The position numbers and the translations under genes are program-made. From the NCBI GenBank assembly GCA_026770615.1, contig MU631537.1:160972-180617 (forward strand): 19,646 nt of DNA, in the 5' to 3' direction. Position 1 is the stretch's first letter. Each line of letters begins with the position of its first letter. This document shows positions 1 through 8,059 of the stretch, one piece after another. The DNA comes from Pavlovales sp. CCMP2436 (taxonomy: Eukaryota > Haptophyta > Pavlovophyceae > Pavlovales). The notes under the pieces were generated by a model. The model saw nothing but the letters and a program-made list of their open reading frames with translations, was not told where the DNA came from and did no database searches.

Positions 1-394
1 TATCGATATATATATCAACCTGTCCAATATTAGATATAACTACATCGTAATGTCTCCATATATTTATCGTATTGAATATATCCAATGTAAACGTTTTTCT
101 AAATGTTCCTAATCGACCAAATCTAACGCGCATATTTGTAGAATTAAATAAAATACTAACTCCCTCGCATTCAGTCTCCGTATTGCTTGAAGTTGTTGCA
201 TCATAATAGTCTCCAATTGAAAATATCTTTTGATAACCAGAGTCTGTAATATTCTTAAAATCGAATGATATAATCATACCACTATTATATCCAGTTCCTC
301 CAAATATCGTATGTTGAATTGTAACCTCATCCAGTAGCGATTCGACCATTCCGTCATCGAATTGGATATATGTTTTATCAGTCAATGGTTCAAT
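1..394 (-). pseudogene. Lectin-like (LamG/ConA-like) C-terminal part of the fiber gene, beyond an in-frame stop
   Basis: This minus-strand frame is open from the window edge to base 394 and is in exact phase with the 963-residue fiber frame next to it. Only a TAA at 395-397 separates the two. The translation alternates hydrophobic and polar residues in a beta-sandwich style (for example SILFNSTNMRVRFGRLG and WRHYDVVISNIGQVDIYID). The WRHYDVVI...GQVDIYID pattern resembles the strands of laminin-G/concanavalin-like lectin domains. In fiber proteins such domains usually bind host glycans. The domain call is by eye and the C-terminus lies outside the window. It is most simply the distal receptor-binding end of the fiber, cut off by a nonsense mutation. 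Confidence 0.55.
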
Positions 395-3286
395 TTAATA
401 TAATTCGTCAGACGCACCTTTATACGTTAAATAGTTGCTTTTTCCACTAAAATCCATATTATTAATAAAACGATATTCCGCAAATGCTGACCCTTGACGC
501 TCAACTATTGGCTCTGCTGTCAGATTAACTACACTACCGTATGGAATTTGTTGATTAAATGGTAAACGTAAAGTGTATAAATCCAAATTTTGATTTGTTA
601 TGAATGCATCAAAATGTTGAGAATAATTGGGTTCCAAAAAATTAAGATTACTGACGACTGGAATACCTGCGTATGTGGTTAACGAAATTATCTGACTTTC
701 GACATTTGGCAAATTTGGCGTGGATAGAATCCCTGTGAAATTTGCTCCTGATAAATTAGCTTTTTGTAGGAGCTTAATATCATTGTTTACGATACTCCCT
801 TTGAGATTTATTTTATCATTTAATCCGAGCGCATATGAATCGCTAGCTAGTGCCCGAGTATTAAGTGTTGATATATTGCTATTAATAAAAAAATTATTTA
901 AATAATAATCGCTTTGATTTGTTTTTAGTGATATATTACTGTTGAAAAAAATATTATTTAAATTATAATCGCTTTGGTTTGTTTTTAATGATATATTACT
1001 TGATAAATTAATAATATTCGAATCGTAAAGAAAATTTGAAGAATTCACATTGTTATTTAAAATGGTGAAATTGCTTTGGTTTGTTTTGAGTAACAAATTG
1101 CTTGATAAATTTGTAATATTAGAATCATATCGTAAATTTGAACTATTGATATTACTGTTTAAAATTGTAAAATCGCTTTGGTTTGTTTTTAAATTTATAT
1201 TACTATTGATCACAATATTATTAGTGTTATAATCACTCGTATTCGTTTTTAGTGATATATTTGAATCGTATCGATTATTTGAAGAATTAACATTATTGTT
1301 TAGAATTGTAAAATCTGTAGTATTAGTTTTTAAATTTATATTGCTTGCATTTATAGCCATCGAATTCGTTATATTACTGTTGTTATTATTGTATGTAGCT
1401 ATATCGACTTTCAACAAAATCAGGCTGTCTAATTCTGACTTTATATATCTATTATCAAATCTTATATTAGCGTTATATTTGTATTCATCAAAATCCATAA
1501 TCGGCAATTTGCTCGGCAGTAACGTGTTAATACCCACGATATTCAACGTATTTAGTGAAATTGCCGTCCCGGCTGCGACAATCGATACACTGTTCGTAGT
1601 TGATAGAACAAGCGCCGATATTCCGATGTTGCTCGCTGTTGTTACATTGCTATTTATTTGCAAAACACCTTGATCATAATCTGTACTGTTTACTTTGATA
1701 TCAACACGTTGATTTATAGCATCCCTATCATACGTTTGCCATCGATAGAACACGGTATTGATGTTAGCTTTGGTATCGATTTGTTCATAAATAATATAAC
1801 AAGCTGTTTCGAAATCAGTTATATTTAGTTTTAATGCTATGCTGTTATTCAGATTTATGTTATTAGTATTGTATAATGTAGTGCTTATTTTTGTATTGAT
1901 ATTTGAAGTATTACTACCGACCACATTCGACAGATTTATAAAATCCTGATCATTAATTACTGAACTGGATGGTCTGTTTTGTAATGCCAATATATCGCTA
2001 TCGTAGCGAATATTTGATGTATTAATGACATTGCTTAATTCGTTGAATAAAGAACCATTGACTTTTAATGCTATGTTGTTATTCAGATTTACATTGTTAG
2101 CATTGTATAATGTAGTGCTTATTTTTGTATTGATATTTGAAGTATTACTACCGACAACATTCGACAGACTTATAAAATCCTGATCATTAACTACTGAACT
2201 GGATGGTCTGTTTTGTAATTCTAAAATATTAATATCGTATCGATTATTTGATGAGTTAATGACATTGCTTAATTCGTTGAATAAAGAACCATTGACTTTT
2301 AATGCTATGCTGTTATTCAGATTTACATTGTTCGCATTGTATAATGTAGTGCTTATTTTTGTATTGATATTTGAAGTATTTGACGAAACCACATTCGACA
2401 AATTAATAAAATCCTGATCATTAACTACTGAATTATTTGAACTATTCGGTCTTCTTTGTAATTCTAAAATGTTCGAATCGTAGCGAATATTTGATGTATT
2501 AATGACATTGCTTAATGCGTTGAATGAAACTCCACTGACTTTATACGATAAATATGTATCAGTATCCTGGCTTGTATAATAATTTGCAAATTTGTTTGTA
2601 TTTGATGAAATCATATTATTATATTTAATATTTGACGATTCTACGATAGTTTTATCTACTGTGGTATCAATTAACGTTGTGATGTCAACAATATCATGCT
2701 TTATAACATCAATAGCATTTGGATTTGATATGACTCTGCCGTCTAAATTAAGAAAACCTTCGTCAATTTTATTTACGACTTGACCGCCTAATGTCATGCC
2801 ACCTGATATCAACGTAGCCCCCACGATATTTTTGATATCTCCAAGTTCATGAAGAGCATTTTGAACAACGGCGTTTGCGGCTGCCTGAAGCAAATCTTTT
2901 ATAGCTTGAGTTGTAAGATAGTTATTAAACTCTCCCTTTGATAAATATGTATTTGCTATATTGTTGTTTTGAGAATTCTCAGATGTAATATATTCGGATG
3001 ACAAAAGTCTCAAATTAATGGCTTGATTTGATGTCGTCAATTCTGTATTTATTAGAGATATTTTTCCATTTATATTTCCTATATTTCCATTTATACTTTC
3101 TATATAAAAATGTGTTATTGTTAAATTTCCATTCGTTGTACTAATAGAAGAATCTATTAAACCAAATTGGTTATTTGTTTCTGTTTTAAACACATTTAAC
3201 GAGCTACCTAATGCTGTTATATTGCATGTGTTCGAATTTGCAATAGCCATTAATTCGTTGAAAGCTTGCTCTCCGAAAACCGACAT
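395..3286 (-). CDS. Large repetitive fiber/tail-fiber-like protein (963 residues before a stop)
   Basis: The start is an ATG at 3284-3286, directly preceded by a TATA-like element. The protein is rich in Asn, Ser, Thr and Ile and built from repeats. Three copies of a roughly 78-residue unit (containing NDQDFINLSNVV and NTKISTTLYN) lie near residues 250-485. Shorter units containing SLKTNQSDY or SSNNRYDSNI follow near residues 650-800. The N-terminal half has heptad-like stretches that could trimerise. This composition is typical of elongated trimeric virion fibers, and the role is inferred from architecture, not from a recognised family. The frame ends at TAA (395-397), yet coding continues in phase beyond it, so the gene is probably truncated by a nonsense mutation. 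It is one of the longest genes in the element and lies upstream of the lipase on the opposite strand. Confidence 0.7.
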   Translation of the reverse strand: MSVFGEQAFNELMAIANSNTCNITALGSSLNVFKTETNNQFGLIDSSISTTNGNLTITHFYIESINGNIGNINGKISLINTELTTSNQAINLRLLSSEYITSENSQNNNIANTYLSKGEFNNYLTTQAIKDLLQAAANAVVQNALHELGDIKNIVGATLISGGMTLGGQVVNKIDEGFLNLDGRVISNPNAIDVIKHDIVDITTLIDTTVDKTIVESSNIKYNNMISSNTNKFANYYTSQDTDTYLSYKVSGVSFNALSNVINTSNIRYDSNILELQRRPNSSNNSVVNDQDFINLSNVVSSNTSNINTKISTTLYNANNVNLNNSIALKVNGSLFNELSNVINSSNNRYDINILELQNRPSSSVVNDQDFISLSNVVGSNTSNINTKISTTLYNANNVNLNNNIALKVNGSLFNELSNVINTSNIRYDSDILALQNRPSSSVINDQDFINLSNVVGSNTSNINTKISTTLYNTNNINLNNSIALKLNITDFETACYIIYEQIDTKANINTVFYRWQTYDRDAINQRVDIKVNSTDYDQGVLQINSNVTTASNIGISALVLSTTNSVSIVAAGTAISLNTLNIVGINTLLPSKLPIMDFDEYKYNANIRFDNRYIKSELDSLILLKVDIATYNNNNSNITNSMAINASNINLKTNTTDFTILNNNVNSSNNRYDSNISLKTNTSDYNTNNIVINSNINLKTNQSDFTILNSNINSSNLRYDSNITNLSSNLLLKTNQSNFTILNNNVNSSNFLYDSNIINLSSNISLKTNQSDYNLNNIFFNSNISLKTNQSDYYLNNFFINSNISTLNTRALASDSYALGLNDKINLKGSIVNNDIKLLQKANLSGANFTGILSTPNLPNVESQIISLTTYAGIPVVSNLNFLEPNYSQHFDAFITNQNLDLYTLRLPFNQQIPYGSVVNLTAEPIVERQGSAFAEYRFINNMDFSGKSNYLTYKGASDELY
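880..1340 (-). repeat. Short coding repeats in the fiber gene (about 60-102 bp period)
   Basis: The segment ATCGCTTTGGTTTGTTTTTA recurs with small changes near 908, 968, 1070 and 1171. Spacings are 60 bp, then about 102 bp. Each copy encodes a unit containing SLKTNQSD followed by an Asn-rich linker. The spacings are multiples of three, so the repeats expanded in frame. Confidence 0.8.
1831..2541 (-). repeat. Three tandem 234-bp coding repeats in the fiber gene
   Basis: The sequence TTTTAATGCTATGYTGTTATT recurs at about 1830, 2064 and 2298, an exact 234-bp (78-codon) period. The third copy is about 9 bp longer through extra Asn/Ser codons. The copies differ at only a few positions, so the duplications look recent relative to the rest of the gene. 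Confidence 0.85.
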
Positions 3287-3298
3287 CTTATAATATAG
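3287..3298 (-). promoter_or_regulatory. TATA-like element abutting the fiber start codon
   Basis: On the minus strand it reads CTATATTATAAG immediately followed by ATG. It is one of several similar elements at viral starts in this window. Confidence 0.5.
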
Positions 3299-3404
3299 CG
3301 GAGATTTTTTCTATACCATGTATATATATGTTTGGACAAATTAGAAAACAACGAGATTAATTTTTTGGTAGACCTACAAGAAGCATATTTTGTTCAATAG
3401 ATAT

Positions 3405-4001
3405 ATGAATACTGGATCAAATAGATCTATATCTGTAGATCCTATTGTTGAGGAAAATCCACTATTAGAAAATGCGATGATATACTTAAAAGCATCCTAT
3501 AGTGATCAGGATGCTATGGAAAAAATGAAAAATATAGGTTACGATCATGAAGTAGATTTATCAAATAATGAGACTAATGTTTATATTCGAGATGGGAAAG
3601 CTTTGATATTACACCGAGGTAGTTCAAACGCGAAAGATTTCCTTATAAGTGATGTATTACTTGCTTTTAACTATTCGGCTTTAAACCCATGTGTATGGTC
3701 TGCTAAAAAGATCACTAGACAAACGCAACTAAAATATAATACTATAGCAGACCACGTTGGACATAGCTTGGGTGGTTGGTTGGCAGAAATAAGCGCAGAT
3801 CCTAAGGCTTATATTCTTAGGTATAACAAAGGTGCTTCGCCGTACCATATTGGTAAAGCTGTGTCTTCTAGACAATTAGATATTCGTGCACGCGGCGATC
3901 TGGTTTCGTTGTTAAGTAAATTTCAAAACAGTAATTCACTAACTATAGAAAACAGAGGTAAACGGTCCTTAGACGCGCACAATTTAAACAATCTCGATTA
4001 A
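3405..4001 (+). CDS. Class 3 lipase-like alpha/beta hydrolase (198 residues)
   Basis: The first ATG in frame is at 3405; the frame extends a few codons upstream only through a TTG. The protein has the nucleophile-elbow motif GHSLGG with Ser near residue 121. An upstream HRGSS segment corresponds to the oxyanion-hole RGT/RGS of fungal class 3 lipases. An Asp near residue 165 (ARGDLVS) and a His near 192 (DAHNL) complete a plausible catalytic triad. Such lipases act on acylglycerols or phospholipids. Lipase genes are known in several PLVs, where a membrane-related role in entry or release is suspected but unproven. There is no clear signal peptide. The gene is intact. Its TAA overlaps the stop of the convergent minor capsid gene within a single TTAA. 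Confidence 0.78.
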   Translation: MNTGSNRSISVDPIVEENPLLENAMIYLKASYSDQDAMEKMKNIGYDHEVDLSNNETNVYIRDGKALILHRGSSNAKDFLISDVLLAFNYSALNPCVWSAKKITRQTQLKYNTIADHVGHSLGGWLAEISADPKAYILRYNKGASPYHIGKAVSSRQLDIRARGDLVSLLSKFQNSNSLTIENRGKRSLDAHNLNNLD

Positions 4002-4390
4002 TCTTTATAAAACATGAAAGTTAACGCGAACGTAATGTAGAACGGAAGAGGTGTAAAATTTTCATCGGTCATTTCGATATCAATATAATCGATAGAATTG
4101 TTACGTAATGGTTGAGTAATAAAAGGACGTTCAAACGGGATAATGTCGCCACAGTTCGCGTTATTCGCAATAGAGGCGATTAATTTTCTTGACGTCATCA
4201 GACTGCTGTCATTCGAGTTATCTAATTGTAAAGACTTGTTAGAGCAAATGTAAATTTGTTTTGGAAAGAGGATATCCCAAGTGCCTAACGTCTTCGTGGT
4301 ACTAACATATGGAACTGTAAAGATTGAATACAAATACCTAAACGTAGCGCTAATCCCGTCGGGAGAATTGTTAAATCTAATGATGCGTTT
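3998..4390 (-). pseudogene. Minor capsid (penton) protein, C-terminal part after a frameshift
   Basis: This frame covers the second half of a jelly-roll minor capsid protein and ends with TAA at 3998-4000. It reads in protein-like fashion from about 4390 (NNSPDGISATFRYLYSIF) through TLGTWDILFP and ends near FALTFMFYKD. It is out of phase with the N-terminal part, whose own frame runs into a TAG at 4285-4287. Upstream of about 4395 this frame meets a TAA, so the shift lies roughly between 4385 and 4400. The assignment as penton rests on position next to the ATPase and major capsid genes, size (about 260 codons in all) and beta-rich character; it is inference at family level. Confidence 0.6.
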
Positions 4391-4782
4391 GTATTATCGA
4401 TTGACATAATTCGCGTGGTAGCAGAAAAAACTGTGAATGTTAACGGATTCGGGAAAGATACACCTGTGTCAGTACGAATGGCAGATTTTGATGACATGGC
4501 TGTGGTTATCGCTCCAACATCGGAATAAAATCCTGAGTCTATCGTGATTTTATAAAAAACGGTTGGTGTTTGTGTATAGAGAAACGTTAATACACATCCT
4601 TCTCCGTATACGTTTGGAAACTGACGGGACATTTGAATATTATAAAGTTGAATGAATAAATCGGATTTAACTGACCTGGGTACGATAGAATTATCGAAAT
4701 TTCATTGAAATCTACCGACAGAAGGATCAGAAATATCACTCGTTTGACTTGATAAAAATAATGGATAGGGTGCGTTATCCAT
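4285..4782 (-). pseudogene. Minor capsid (penton) protein, N-terminal part with an in-frame TGA
   Basis: The likely original start is the ATG at 4780-4782, preceded by a TATATATAGAG element. The first 26 codons (MDNAPYPLFLSSQTSD...) are in phase with the longer ATG-initiated frame that begins at 4632. A TGA at 4702-4704 lies between them, at a position where virophage and PLV minor capsid proteins commonly have a Trp. The text after the stop (SVKSDLFIQLYNIQMSRQFPN) continues naturally. The frame then runs through beta-rich sequence until the frameshift near 4390. With one nonsense and one frameshift change, no full-length penton can be made by standard decoding. A product from the internal ATG at 4632 would still lack the C-terminal half. 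Confidence 0.62.
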
Positions 4783-4796
4783 CTCTATATATAAGA
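4783..4796 (-). promoter_or_regulatory. TATA-like element abutting the minor capsid start
   Basis: On the minus strand TCTTATATATAGAG directly precedes ATG (4782). It fits the shared start-proximal motif of the element. Confidence 0.5.
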
Positions 4797-4803
4797 GGAT
4801 ATT

Positions 4804-5325
4804 TTATTTATTGCGATTATAAACTTCGGGATTATTCGCTATATATTTTTTAGCTCTTATCTTGTTCACTTTAAATTTATCTGAGACTTATTTAGATATT
4901 GCCTCAATATTTCAATCTGGTAATGTATCTATGTATTTTTTAATATCATTAAAGTTTTTTTTAAGATAAGCATCTGCAATTTTGCCTGAAAGTAAAGAAC
5001 TGCGATTAATTACAAATGATTTTGCTATTATATATAGCATAACAGACCAGCAAAATTTCGTAATGTATCTGAGCGCTGCGTCTGACTGTTCTGAATGTTT
5101 TGCTGGTCTGACTATTCTGAATGTTTTGCTATTAAATATATTACCATCTTCATCGATAAACATAAACGCCCTGTCTTTTTTTGTCTCGTCAGGTTTGAAG
5201 ATATGTTTTAAATATGCTTCGAAATCTTTGCTGTTTATATTTACTTCGTCTGTTATTGACATGATCTCTTTTTTGTTGCCTGGTCTGAATATGATAAAAT
5301 TATTGATATTTTTACGAATTAATAG
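4804..5325 (-). pseudogene. Packaging ATPase, C-terminal part in a shifted frame plus in-frame stops
   Basis: From about 5325 this frame carries on the ATPase where the N-terminal frame fails. It starts APLLIRKNINNFIIFRPGN and continues through the segment before MSITDEVNINSKDF. The R-K-N-I-N and F-R-P-G pattern after the sensor region is typical of virophage/PLV FtsK-HerA ATPases. The ATPase homology seems to end around IDEDGNIFN (about 5130-5150). A near-perfect 26-bp tandem duplication follows at 5080-5131. The rest of the frame, interrupted by TGA at 4912-4914 and TAA at 4888-4890 and ending with TAA at 4804-4806, is unrecognised; it could be a second small gene or out-of-frame sequence after the duplication. 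Confidence 0.6.
5080..5131. repeat. 26-bp tandem duplication in the ATPase pseudogene
   Basis: GTCTGACTGTTCTGAATGTT and five more bases (5080-5104) recur at 5106-5130 with one mismatch, a 26-bp period. Because 26 is not a multiple of three, the duplication itself changes the downstream reading phase. Confidence 0.8.
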
Positions 5326-5833
5326 GGGCGCTTGAATACATGATTGAACTAAACCAGAAAGACATACGTAAATGCCTACGATTACATACGAATTTTGTCA
5401 GTGTCCGTTGGAGTTCGATATTTTTCATACAGGCTGCCATATCGTCCATGATGACGAGACTGCTTTTGTTACTTTTTTTGTTATTTTTTGCGTTATTTTC
5501 TATTTCTTGTTCGACTTCTGTAATCGTATCGAAGTTAAGTTCATGATATAGACGACTATGATTTTTGAATGGTGAATTTTCCATAGATCTGAACGAGTTT
5601 TCTGGTATAAATAAATCTACATAATCGAATACGCCTTTATAGATTGGCGGAGAAGTCTGTGTCAAAAAAGCCGTGAGCATTGAACTCTTACCACTTCCAG
5701 GTCCACCAGAGAACATTAAACTGTGAGATTTATTGGAAAGAGGTCTCATTATTTGAGGATGGAGTTGATTATCTACGTTAAATTTGGGAATCGTTAGCGG
5801 AATATCGTTTTTTTCAATTTCCAAGGCACTCAT
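5312..5833 (-). pseudogene. FtsK/HerA-type genome-packaging ATPase, N-terminal part
   Basis: The start is ATG at 5831-5833. Walker A is GGPGSGKSS at residues 43-51 and Walker B is LVIMDD at 126-131. Downstream NRRHLRMSFW occupies the place of the arginine-finger/sensor segment of the A32/FtsK-HerA family. These ATPases pump viral DNA into icosahedral capsids. The frame hits TAA soon after SSAPINS, while the family-typical continuation lies one frame over, so a single small indel between about 5320 and 5340 splits the gene. There is no obvious slippery heptamer, so a mutation is more likely than programmed frameshifting. Only 18 bases separate it from the major capsid stop upstream, consistent with a capsid/packaging cluster. 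Confidence 0.8.
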
Positions 5834-5843
5834 TTAATATATC
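5834..5843 (-). promoter_or_regulatory. TATA-like element abutting the ATPase start
   Basis: GATATATTAA directly precedes ATG on the minus strand. It is the weakest member of the shared motif. Confidence 0.35.
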
Positions 5844-5851
5844 GAAATGTT

Positions 5852-7105
5852 TTAATTATCATATGACAAGAGTCCGTCACTTATTGTAAGGATTTTATCA
5901 CACACAACAAAAGCGTACATAGTGAGGGCGGAATTGTTAGAAGCGATATTTGCCTCGAACAAAATGCCGGACGAAGACGCCAAGCTTGTGCCGTCAAGCA
6001 CGATATCTTGATTTTGGAAGGCATCGAGCCCGATTCCGACCGCGAACGCCTCGTTTTCATATTGGCTCTGGGTCACACTGGAGGGATTGTTGCTTGCATT
6101 CAACACACGCACAGCCTTGTATAATTCAGATCTCATTTCGACGGTATTCGATACTGGGATAGATGGAACGCGATATCCTCCCACGCGAAAACTGTAAGAG
6201 GTCAAACCCGCTCTTGTGAAAGTTGAACTAGACTTATCGGTGTTAGTTGTGGAATTTGATAAACTCGACAAAACGATGATCACGGATTGCACGGATTGCG
6301 CGCGACATGGTACGTTCCAACTGAGACTGCCCGAGTTAGCTCCTACGGTAGAGGCATAGCATAACACGTCAGTTGCGGGAATCGCCATGATCCCGTTGGG
6401 TGTTTTGCTTAAAATTCCTTGCTCAACGGCAGAATCGAGACGAATTAATTCTGATTGTAACTTGATTTGTTCCATAAGGATATTTCCTTCGACTAATGGG
6501 GCACCAGTCACCCACGAAAATATAGGATTGAGTTGAATTTCGATACGAATATCATCATTAAGTAACGATAACGCGATAGCTTTAGAGCACATTCCAGGTC
6601 CAAACAATCCCAGGAGGGGGATCGCGACATCGATAGTTGATCCTGACGCAGATGCCATCGATCTACCGTTTCGTGGTGTTACCACTGCATTGGCTGCTAC
6701 ACCTACCGCATCCGCGCACCCCATACTTGCGAGTGATGTGCCGCGATCTGATGAGCTGACGGTATGGTCGAGTAACATATTTCCATAAATATGCGCGTCA
6801 GTTAGGCTTGATACATGAACACTTCCGAAATTGATATCGATACTTTGGATTGGCGAGTAACCTGACGAATCTAGTACAAACGCAGTTGTTGCGACAACTG
6901 TTGAGCGAAGACTATACATTAAATAAGTATTATTTGGATTAAAATATACGCCGCTACTTCCCGACGGGAGCGAAAATATGATCCTACCCCGCCCGGAATA
7001 TGACGTACCACTGGTAGGTGCTAAAGTGATGCGAGTGGCTTCGGCTTTTGACGATGTCGGGATTAGTTTATCGAATTCGAAAGATTTAGGCAGGACTGAT
7101 TCCAT
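5852..7105 (-). CDS. Major capsid protein, double jelly-roll, PLV type (417 residues)
   Basis: The ATG is at 7103-7105 and the TAA at 5852-5854, with no break. The protein is rich in Ser, Ala, Val and Ile with few charged clusters. It has SLLNDDIRIEIQLNP in the middle, the pattern (strand, then polar loop, then I/L-E-I-x-L-x-P) shared by double jelly-roll capsid proteins of PLVs and adintoviruses. SYSFRVGGYRVPSIPVS and MRSELYKAV lie in the second half, also like these proteins. It would form the pseudo-hexameric capsomers of an icosahedral virion. It is followed closely by the ATPase and minor capsid genes. It is the only large structural gene left fully open here, which may be chance or selection. 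The exact PLV subgroup cannot be set by eye. Confidence 0.78.
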   Translation of the reverse strand: MESVLPKSFEFDKLIPTSSKAEATRITLAPTSGTSYSGRGRIIFSLPSGSSGVYFNPNNTYLMYSLRSTVVATTAFVLDSSGYSPIQSIDINFGSVHVSSLTDAHIYGNMLLDHTVSSSDRGTSLASMGCADAVGVAANAVVTPRNGRSMASASGSTIDVAIPLLGLFGPGMCSKAIALSLLNDDIRIEIQLNPIFSWVTGAPLVEGNILMEQIKLQSELIRLDSAVEQGILSKTPNGIMAIPATDVLCYASTVGANSGSLSWNVPCRAQSVQSVIIVLSSLSNSTTNTDKSSSTFTRAGLTSYSFRVGGYRVPSIPVSNTVEMRSELYKAVRVLNASNNPSSVTQSQYENEAFAVGIGLDAFQNQDIVLDGTSLASSSGILFEANIASNNSALTMYAFVVCDKILTISDGLLSYDN

Positions 7106-7122
7106 GTTGTTTTATAATACAT
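7106..7122 (-). promoter_or_regulatory. TATA-like element abutting the major capsid start
   Basis: Minus strand ATGTATTATAAAACAAC is followed at once by ATG. It shares TGTATWATAAAACA with the next gene upstream (7147-7347). Confidence 0.55.
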
Positions 7123-7146
7123 GAGATAGAAAAAAAAAGTAGAGGA

Positions 7147-7347
7147 TTATTTCTCAAAGGATGAACTTAGTTCATTCATAACTGCTTTTTTACCGAGAGA
7201 TTTAACAACTTCTAATGCCTCTTTTGGAAGTTCACCGGCAAAATTGCTCATTTTCTTCCTCATTTGATGTTTTGACCCAAAACCTTGCGCATCCATTCCA
7301 GATTTACCGAAATGCGATTTGACAGATGAAGGTTTAAATCTGTACAT
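7147..7347 (-). CDS. Small basic protein (66 residues)
   Basis: The ATG is at 7345-7347 and the frame ends 41 bases before the major capsid ATG, on the same strand. The N-terminal half is basic with Gly and Ser (KPSSVKSHFGKSGMDAQGFG); the second half looks helical (LPKEALEVVKSLGKKAV). No family is recognised. Small basic proteins next to the capsid gene in related viruses are often virion or DNA-condensing proteins, but that role is only a guess here. The gene is supported by its promoter-like element and tight packing. Confidence 0.55.
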   Translation of the reverse strand: MYRFKPSSVKSHFGKSGMDAQGFGSKHQMRKKMSNFAGELPKEALEVVKSLGKKAVMNELSSSFEK

Positions 7348-7362
7348 TGTTTTATATACATA
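7348..7362 (-). promoter_or_regulatory. TATA-like element abutting the small basic gene
   Basis: Minus strand TATGTATATAAAACA directly precedes ATG (7347). It is nearly the same as the element before the major capsid gene. Confidence 0.5.
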
Positions 7363-7543
7363 GTTTAGATTTTTTTTTTAATTCTTCTTCTATATAAGCT
7401 TCATCGGGCAACATCGGAAATTTTCTAGCAAAATACGAAGCGGAGCCGTAATCATAGTTCAAAACGGGAGACTCTTCTAAGATCTCGTCTATAGTTTTTT
7501 CACGGAGAACTTCTGGTTTGCTAAAATCAAGCATTGAAAACAT
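7352..7543 (-). CDS. Small acidic hypothetical protein (63 residues)
   Basis: The frame continues far upstream, but that part is antisense to the charged plus-strand gene and low in quality. The first sensible ATGs are at 7541-7543 and 7532-7534. The product begins MFSMLDFSKPEVLREKTIDE, continues with LEESPVLNYDYGSASYFARK and ends in a Lys-rich tail. No family is recognised. It lies just upstream of the small basic gene on the same strand and is divergent from the gene starting at 7593, leaving a 49-bp shared upstream region. Its stop overlaps the TATA-like element of the next gene. Confidence 0.5.
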   Translation of the reverse strand: MFSMLDFSKPEVLREKTIDEILEESPVLNYDYGSASYFARKFPMLPDEAYIEEELKKKSKLCI

Positions 7544-7592
7544 TGATAAAACGGTTTCTACATTATTATTTTCTTGGTTAATGATAGTTACA

Positions 7593-8054
7593 ATGGATGA
7601 AGAAAATAATGAAGGAGTTATAATTTTTGAGGCGATTGATGAAGAAATTGAAGAACCGATTAAAGAAAAGAAAGAGAAGAAACCACGTTCTGATAAGCAA
7701 AAAGAGGCTTTGAAATTGATGATTAAGAACCGTAAAGAGCGGGCCATTGTAGAACGTGCTAATCGTAAAGAGAAACGTGCTCCGAAATGGTACCGAGAAT
7801 TGAATTTACAAGATAAAGAAATACAAGACATGAAAAGCACAATCGAGATGTTGAAAAACCAAATCTTGAACGATAAAAAAGGTTTGGTTGTTGAAGAAAA
7901 AAATGAAGAACCTGCTAAACGGACCGGTTTACACGACGGAGTTTATTACCATGAACCACCGATTGTTCGACAAAGTCCGTATAAAGAGGCTGAAATCATG
8001 TATAATTTTGGACCTATGGATAGATTGAGTTTATTGCGTAATGTCTTGCGTTAG
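7593..8054 (+). CDS. Highly charged coiled-coil protein (153 residues)
   Basis: I chose the ATG at 7593 (MDEENNEGVIIFEAIDEEIE). The open frame extends upstream to 7518, but that part overlaps the divergent minus-strand gene. The protein has an acidic N-terminus, then a strongly basic helical stretch (KEKKEKKPRSDKQKEALKLM) up to about residue 70. A second helical segment follows (DKEIQDMKSTIEMLKNQIL), and the tail is ordered-looking with YYHEPPIVRQSPY. Coiled coil is likely. No family is recognised; it might be a virion scaffold or DNA-associated protein. It is intact, and its stop lies 5 bases from the stop of the convergent gene. Confidence 0.6.
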   Translation: MDEENNEGVIIFEAIDEEIEEPIKEKKEKKPRSDKQKEALKLMIKNRKERAIVERANRKEKRAPKWYRELNLQDKEIQDMKSTIEMLKNQILNDKKGLVVEEKNEEPAKRTGLHDGVYYHEPPIVRQSPYKEAEIMYNFGPMDRLSLLRNVLR

Positions 8055-8059
8055 ATTTT

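Noticed and set aside
5312..5340. Programmed ribosomal frameshift in the ATPase
   Set aside because: No slippery heptamer or obvious downstream structure is seen, and neighbouring genes show unrelated breaks, so mutation is simpler.
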